A DNA stretch of 64,000 bases from Pseudomonadota bacterium (GTDB lineage Bacteria > Pseudomonadota > Gammaproteobacteria > Steroidobacterales > Steroidobacteraceae), in assembly GCA_947449495.1 (NCBI GenBank), contig CANFSB010000001.1, positions 1 through 64,000 on the forward strand, given 5' to 3'. Within the stretch, counting starts at the first letter, position 1. Each line of letters starts with the position of its first letter. The notes below the pieces were generated by a model. The model had not been told where the DNA came from. It searched no databases and worked only from the letters and a program-made list of their open reading frames with translations. A program made the position numbers and the translations under genes. Shown here in pieces: positions 58,725 through 64,000 of this stretch.

Positions 58725-60290
58725 CTAGTGCCCGCCAGCGCGCGTGCCGGCAGCACCAAACGGCGGACGTGCCAGCCAGATGAACGGAATCATCGTGATG
58801 TACAGCACGAATAGCAGCATGAACACATCGTTGGCACCCAGCGTCGAAGCCTGACCGCCGATCACGCGTTCCATCACTGCTTGGGCCGGCACGCCTTCGA
58901 TGCCCAACTGCCCAAGCTGCGCCTGATAGGCCAGCGTGTTGGGTGCATTGGCGGCTACGGTCTGAATCAATTGGCCGTGGTGATACTCAGTGCGGTCACT
59001 CCACAGCCATACGCAGACTGCCGTCGATAAGCTACCGGAAATGGTGCGCAGAAAGTTGGATAGACCGGCTGCCGAGGCAAGCTCATTGCCTGACACACCC
59101 GCCATGATGATTTGGTTGATAGGCAGGAAGAACAGAGCCAGCCCGAAGCCTTGCAAGATGCGCGGCGTGGCCAATTGCATGAAGCTTGCTTGGTCGTTGA
59201 GCTTGGACACCCAGAACAGGCTGGCGGCAAAGACACAAAACGCAAAAGTAGGCGCTGCCCGCAGGTTAATGCGGTGAATGTTCTTGCCGATGACCGGTGC
59301 CAGAAACAGCGCCACCACCCCGACTGGGGCAATGGCATAGCCGGCCCAGGTGCTGGTATAGCCGAGCGTGGTTTGCAGCCACAGCGGAAACACAACGTTC
59401 ACACCCATGAAGGCAAAGTAGCCCGCACTAATTGCCAGCGAGCCAACAACGAAATTGCGGCGTGTGAACAAGTGCAGATCGACAATTGGATGCGGATCGG
59501 TCAATTCCCATGGAATCAAAAAAGCCAGCGCCACCACTGAGATGGCCGCTGCGGCTTGAATACGGCCGGAAGCAAACCAGTTGAGATCGTTACCGTTGTC
59601 CAGCAGGTACTGCAGGCTGGCCACACCAACCACCAGCAATATCAGACCGACGAAATCGACCGGCACTTTTACCTTCACCGACTCGCGCCGCCGCAAAATG
59701 ATCCAAGAGGAAATAGCGGCAAGCACACCGACAGGTACGTTGATGTAGAACAGCCAAGGCCATGACCAATTGTCGGTGATGTAGCCGCCGAGAATAGGAC
59801 CAAACACCGGCGCACAGATGATGACCATTGCCCACAAGCCCAATGCCAAGCCGCGCAGATGCACTGGGTAGTTGCGAATCAGCAGTGCCTGAGCCACCGA
59901 CATCATTGGACCGGATACAAAGCCCTGCATCAAACGGCAGGCAATCAACATCGGCATGCTGGTGGCTAAACCGCACAGAGCCGAGAAAATGACGAACAGC
60001 CAGATCGAAGTGACGAAGGTGCGCACCTCGCCAAAACGGCGCCCGATCCATCCGGCCAAGGGTTGCACCACCGCAGCGGCCAGCATGTACGAACTAATCG
60101 ACCAAGTGCCCTCCGAGGGACTGACCCCCAAGCTGCCGGCAATCGAGGGCACCGACACGTTGACAATGGTCATGTCGAGCACTTCCATGAAGCTCGACAC
60201 AGCGATCGACAACGTGAGCATCACCAGCGCGATACCGCGCAGGGGTGGATATTCGCCGGGCGCAAGCTCGGCGCCAGGCTGCTGTGCCAT
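58725..60290 (-). CDS. emrB: DHA2-family MFS multidrug efflux permease (EmrB-like)
   Basis: SFMEVLDMTIVNVSVPSIAGSLGVSPSEGTWSISSYMLAAAVVQPLAGWIGRRFGEV; about 14 TM segments. Confidence 0.93.
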   Translation of the reverse strand: MAQQPGAELAPGEYPPLRGIALVMLTLSIAVSSFMEVLDMTIVNVSVPSIAGSLGVSPSEGTWSISSYMLAAAVVQPLAGWIGRRFGEVRTFVTSIWLFVIFSALCGLATSMPMLIACRLMQGFVSGPMMSVAQALLIRNYPVHLRGLALGLWAMVIICAPVFGPILGGYITDNWSWPWLFYINVPVGVLAAISSWIILRRRESVKVKVPVDFVGLILLVVGVASLQYLLDNGNDLNWFASGRIQAAAAISVVALAFLIPWELTDPHPIVDLHLFTRRNFVVGSLAISAGYFAFMGVNVVFPLWLQTTLGYTSTWAGYAIAPVGVVALFLAPVIGKNIHRINLRAAPTFAFCVFAASLFWVSKLNDQASFMQLATPRILQGFGLALFFLPINQIIMAGVSGNELASAAGLSNFLRTISGSLSTAVCVWLWSDRTEYHHGQLIQTVAANAPNTLAYQAQLGQLGIEGVPAQAVMERVIGGQASTLGANDVFMLLFVLYITMIPFIWLARPPFGAAGTRAGGH

Positions 60291-60292
60291 GG

Positions 60293-61450
60293 TTAGCGCG
60301 CCGTGCCGCCGTTGCGCGCAATGATTGCTGCGGCGGCTGCATCAGCCTTGCTCAAGTCCGCAGTGTAGACAGCGGTTGAGGGGCGCTGAGCTGCCTCAGA
60401 TACCTTGGCCAGCACCTCGCCACTGCGGTCATGCGTATCGACATACACGGTAGTCGACAGACCAATGCGCAGTGGCCGCTCGGCAAGTTCCTGCGCATCC
60501 AATGAGACCTTGACCGGCACACGCTGTACAACTTTGATCCAGTTACCGCTGGCGTTCTGCGGCGGCAACAGCGAGAAGGCTCCACCGGTCCCGGCCGCCA
60601 AACCCACAACACGACCGTGGTACTTGCCCTTGCCGCCGTAGATATCGCTCTCAATCTCAACCGTTTGGCCAAGGCGCAAGTTGCGCAGTTGGTTTTCCTT
60701 GAAGTTGGCATCAATCCACAGGTCATCCAGCGCGATGACACTCATCAGCGGCTGACCTGCGGCGATTCGCTGGCCCAGCTGCACATTGCGCTGCGCAACG
60801 TAGCCGCGGATAGGCGCAACGATGGCATTACGGTGCGCACTGACGTACGCATCGCGATAGCGCGCCAGCGCCTCCAGCACCAAAGGATTATCACGCACAG
60901 CCCCGCCATCAATCAGGGCATGGGCGGCCGCCGCCTGGCGCTGCGACTGCTGCAGAGCAAGCTCTGCCAGTTTGACGGTGTCCTGTACATGACGCAGTTC
61001 TTCGGCTGCAATGGCCTGACCGGCCACCAGCGGTTGACGCTGTTTGAGATCGATCTGCGCGCGATTGAGCTCCAGACGGCGCTGGGCAATGCTGGAATCG
61101 TATTGCTGCGCCACTTCGCGTTGCTGACGAACTTGGCGAACCGACTGCGCCAACTGCGCTTCCGCACGCGAGAGTGCTGTGGCGGCATCCACCGGATCCA
61201 GCCTGACCAGCACCTGCCCTGCTTCAACCAGCGCGGTGTTGTCGACTGTCACCTCAACCACAGTGCCCGCTACTTGCGAAGAAATGCCAACTTGATGGCC
61301 GGCTACATAGGCGTCATCGGTGTGCTCACGCAGACCCCAGACGTAATGCGACATCAACCACCAGGCAGCACCGATTACGGCAAACAGCACTGCCAACGTG
61401 CTGAGGATCCGGCGGCGCTTGCCAGAGGGAGCAGGAGCGACTTCGTTCAT
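60293..61450 (-). CDS. emrA: HlyD-family membrane-fusion protein (EmrA-like)
   Basis: HTDDAYVAGHQVGISSQVAGTVVEVTVDNTALVEAGQVLVRLDP; IVAPIRGYVAQRNVQLGQRIAAGQPLMSVI. Confidence 0.93.
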   Translation of the reverse strand: MNEVAPAPSGKRRRILSTLAVLFAVIGAAWWLMSHYVWGLREHTDDAYVAGHQVGISSQVAGTVVEVTVDNTALVEAGQVLVRLDPVDAATALSRAEAQLAQSVRQVRQQREVAQQYDSSIAQRRLELNRAQIDLKQRQPLVAGQAIAAEELRHVQDTVKLAELALQQSQRQAAAAHALIDGGAVRDNPLVLEALARYRDAYVSAHRNAIVAPIRGYVAQRNVQLGQRIAAGQPLMSVIALDDLWIDANFKENQLRNLRLGQTVEIESDIYGGKGKYHGRVVGLAAGTGGAFSLLPPQNASGNWIKVVQRVPVKVSLDAQELAERPLRIGLSTTVYVDTHDRSGEVLAKVSEAAQRPSTAVYTADLSKADAAAAAIIARNGGTAR

Positions 61451-62877
61451 GGCTTGTCTTCCATTGCGTGATAACCGCCGCCGAGTGCGCGCTGCAGCGC
61501 AATATCGGCCGTCAGGGCGGCGAATTGGAGTTGTACCAGCGCATCGCGGCTGGCGAGTTGTTCAAGTTGCAGAGACAGCAGCGACCGTTGATCGGTCAGG
61601 CCTGCCTGAAGGCGCGCGTCAGCGGCGGCCGACAACGCCTGCAGTTGCAGCATCTGCTGGTTGCGCTGCTGCACTTGCACAGCAGCGGTCAGTCCATTGG
61701 ACACGGCGACACCGACTTCGCGTGCCGCCATGAACACGGCCGAATCGTATTCAGCCACCGCTGTTCGCAGCTGAGACTGGCGTGCAGCAAAGCGCGCGTC
61801 GCGCAATCCACCATCAAACAATGGCAGATGAATGGCCGCACCCACAGAAGGCACTGCGCTACCGGCTCGCAGCAACTTCCCGAGCTCAATGCTCTCAAGG
61901 CCGACCAGTGCACGCAGACTGACATCGGGGTAGTACTCGGCCCGTGCGCCAACCAGATCTTGTTGCAGCGCCTCGACGCGCCAGCGACTGGCGGCGACAT
62001 CCGGGCGGTGCGCAATCAAATCCAAACTGGCGGACGCAGGCAGTTGCAGATCGACCGTGGGCAAGGGCTTGACCGGCGGGTTCTTGATCTCCAGTTCCAC
62101 ACCACCTAACAGCGCCGCCATAGCCACTCGCCGAAGTTGAGCAGCGCCCTGCAACGCAGCAACCTGTTCTTGCACGCCTGCCTGCTCTTGAGCAATGCGA
62201 TGTGCTGTGTCGCCGTTATCTAATTGGGCAGCGATGCGCTGCTGAGTCAGTGCGGCCTGACGCTGCAGCACGGCCTGACGCTGTTGGAGCAACAGCAGCC
62301 GCTGCTGCTCGTGCTGCCAGCCAAAATACATCTCTACCACGGCCGCAGTAATCTGCAGTCCGGCTGCCTGGCGCTCGGCATCCGCTGCGCGCGACTCGTC
62401 TATCACAGCGGCTATGCCAGCACGCTGCTTGCCCCACCAGTCAAAGCTGTAACGGGCACTGACACCCAGATCAGCCATGTTATAGGCGCTGAAACCCAAG
62501 TACTGATGCGGGAACAAACCATTGTCACTAAGCCGCTGTCGACTCAGGCTGGCACTGCTCTCCACCTGCAACCCCAAAGAGGCGCCGGTGACTCGCACCG
62601 CCTCAACTGCAGTGGCAAACCGTGCATCGGCAGCACCGAGACTGGGCGCGTTGGCCAAGGCCAGATCAACCAGTTGGTTTAGATCCGAGTCTTGATAGAT
62701 GTGCCACCAGCGCCCCGCAGGCCATTGACCACCAGCTGGTGCCTCAGCAACCAGCAAGCGCACCTTCTGGCGTAACTGCGTCGACTGCGGCGCTGCGGGC
62801 GGTGTGGCACAGGCCGTTAGCAACCAAACCAGCGAGGTAGCCAACACGGGCAACCGCACTGCGGACAACAGACTCAT
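61447..62877 (-). CDS. Outer-membrane efflux factor (NodT/TolC-type lipoprotein)
   Basis: LVWLLTACATPPAAPQ lipobox; LVDLALANAPSLGAADARFATA; HRPDVAASRWRVEALQQDLVGARAEYYPDVSLRALVG. Confidence 0.93.
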   Translation of the reverse strand: MSLLSAVRLPVLATSLVWLLTACATPPAAPQSTQLRQKVRLLVAEAPAGGQWPAGRWWHIYQDSDLNQLVDLALANAPSLGAADARFATAVEAVRVTGASLGLQVESSASLSRQRLSDNGLFPHQYLGFSAYNMADLGVSARYSFDWWGKQRAGIAAVIDESRAADAERQAAGLQITAAVVEMYFGWQHEQQRLLLLQQRQAVLQRQAALTQQRIAAQLDNGDTAHRIAQEQAGVQEQVAALQGAAQLRRVAMAALLGGVELEIKNPPVKPLPTVDLQLPASASLDLIAHRPDVAASRWRVEALQQDLVGARAEYYPDVSLRALVGLESIELGKLLRAGSAVPSVGAAIHLPLFDGGLRDARFAARQSQLRTAVAEYDSAVFMAAREVGVAVSNGLTAAVQVQQRNQQMLQLQALSAAADARLQAGLTDQRSLLSLQLEQLASRDALVQLQFAALTADIALQRALGGGYHAMEDKP

Positions 62878-63404
62878 GGCTCGCTCCTGTCATCAATCAG
62901 AGTCGGCGCTGCATCCAGTGCAGCCACCAGGCGTTTCAGATCTTCCATCAGTCGATTCAGGTCGGCCGGCTCAAACTCGCCGAACAGGCTGCGCGTGAAA
63001 TCGGACATCTGCGGCAGCAGTCGCTCCATCAAGGCATCGCCTTCGGGCGTCAGTCGCAACATGAGCCGCCGACGATCCTGTTCGCTGGGAGTGCGTGTGA
63101 TGAGCCCCCGTTGCAACAACGCGTCGCTGACACGGGTCATGTTTGCGGGGCTCTGGGCCAGATGGCCGCCCAGATCACTGGGGCACACCTGCTCATTGCT
63201 GTGGGCAAACAAAATGCTCAGCGTACGGAATTCGACTTCGTTGAGTCCCGCAGGCCGCAGGAACTGATCCATGCGCGCCACCAGATCGCGGGTGAGCAGC
63301 GTAAGGGTGCGCAGGATGAGTGCCTGACCGACAGGCAGTGTCGGTACACGCGCGGCAACCCGCTCTATACCCGCTTGAACACGGGCGACCTGCGCCAAAG
63401 ACAT
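62874..63404 (-). CDS. MarR-family transcriptional regulator
   Basis: LNEVEFRTLSILFAHSNEQVCPSDLGGHLAQSPANMTRVSDALLQRGLITRTPSEQDRRRLMLRLTPEG; first gene of the efflux operon. Confidence 0.93.
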   Translation of the reverse strand: MSLAQVARVQAGIERVAARVPTLPVGQALILRTLTLLTRDLVARMDQFLRPAGLNEVEFRTLSILFAHSNEQVCPSDLGGHLAQSPANMTRVSDALLQRGLITRTPSEQDRRRLMLRLTPEGDALMERLLPQMSDFTRSLFGEFEPADLNRLMEDLKRLVAALDAAPTLIDDRSEP

Positions 63405-63432
63405 GAGTACCGACCTGTGACCTTATCGTCGA

Positions 63433-63454
63433 GATATTTTACCCTGAAAATATC
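63433..63454. promoter_or_regulatory. Putative MarR-type operator
   Basis: Perfect inverted repeat GATATTTT-accctg-AAAATATC, 29-50 bp upstream of the marR start. Confidence 0.6.
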
Positions 63455-63473
63455 GCGCGCGGTAAGAACTTGG

Positions 63474-63872
63474 TCAGCTATTGACGACCCGTCCAGAGTG
63501 CCCGGCACGCAGCGCCCCCAGATCGACAATCCGGTCCTCATCGGCTGTCTGCGGCAAGGTTTGGGCAACGACCGACTCGAGCCGCGGAAACGGCTTGCCA
63601 TCAAACAGCCGGTTGTTGCTGTTGGTCAGCCAACGATCGATGTGGAGGCAAAAACGCTCGATGGCCTGACGGCGCAACGTGGCCATGCCCTCTTCGCCCA
63701 ATATACGTTCATGAGCAGCACTGACCTGCCACCACCACTGCAGGCGATCGACTTTGTCGCCCTCAAAGTAGGGCAGGTTGATGGTGAAGCGGCGTCCCTG
63801 ACGGCTGGAGCCAATCTCAGCGTGAGCGAAATAGGCTTCGAGCGGATGCGGCAAGTCGATAAGCGTCATCAA
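63474..63872 (-). CDS. Hypothetical protein
   Basis: 132 aa MMTLIDLPHPLEAYFAHAEIGSSRQGRRFTINLPYFEGDKVDRLQWWWQVSAAHERILGEEGM...; no family recognised. Confidence 0.6.
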   Translation of the reverse strand: MMTLIDLPHPLEAYFAHAEIGSSRQGRRFTINLPYFEGDKVDRLQWWWQVSAAHERILGEEGMATLRRQAIERFCLHIDRWLTNSNNRLFDGKPFPRLESVVAQTLPQTADEDRIVDLGALRAGHSGRVVNS

Positions 63873-64000
63873 TCGATCCGTTATTCACTGAGTGGTCACG
63901 ATGACCACCGGCCACGTGCGGCACAGATGATAAACGCAATCACACGCGGCCTGATAGACGCCGCGTGTGATTGAACAACGGCTTTAACCGCCGCGACGTT

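Overview
This 64 kb window is a dense, GC-rich bacterial chromosomal segment. It is probably gammaproteobacterial: ppsR/ppsA, YaeQ, YheU, sthA, BipA and YidB-like genes all fit, but the lineage is an inference. I recognise about 65 protein genes and one tRNA-Arg(UCG). I saw no IS element, prophage, CRISPR array or rRNA. Housekeeping blocks include ppsR/ppsA, dsbA, a molybdenum-cofactor operon (moeA-moaA-moaC-mobA::moaD-moaE), proBA, htpX, a desaturase/DUF1365/Cfa lipid operon, typA/bipA, sthA and def. The accessory half (about 36-63.4 kb) looks like an aromatic-compound or small-molecule processing region. It holds a LigW-like amidohydrolase/decarboxylase, a three-subunit molybdenum hydroxylase whose Fe-S subunit has both a Tat motif and a lipobox and which is co-encoded with a cytochrome b, and a LigAB-type fused extradiol dioxygenase. 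It also holds a TonB-dependent receptor flanked on both sides by copies of a two-gene secreted module, and a MarR/OMF/EmrA/EmrB efflux operon with a perfect inverted repeat upstream of marR. The best candidates for undescribed biology are: (1) the mirrored secreted-protein modules around the TonB receptor, whose DUF6152-like members are predicted to mature to an N-terminal His-His; (2) the predicted periplasmic molybdenum hydroxylase/cytochrome b complex with two unknown small proteins; (3) the MobA-MoaD fusion; (4) a membrane-anchored winged-helix regulator overlapping an ABC exporter gene. All names come from reading motifs by eye; no database search was run.
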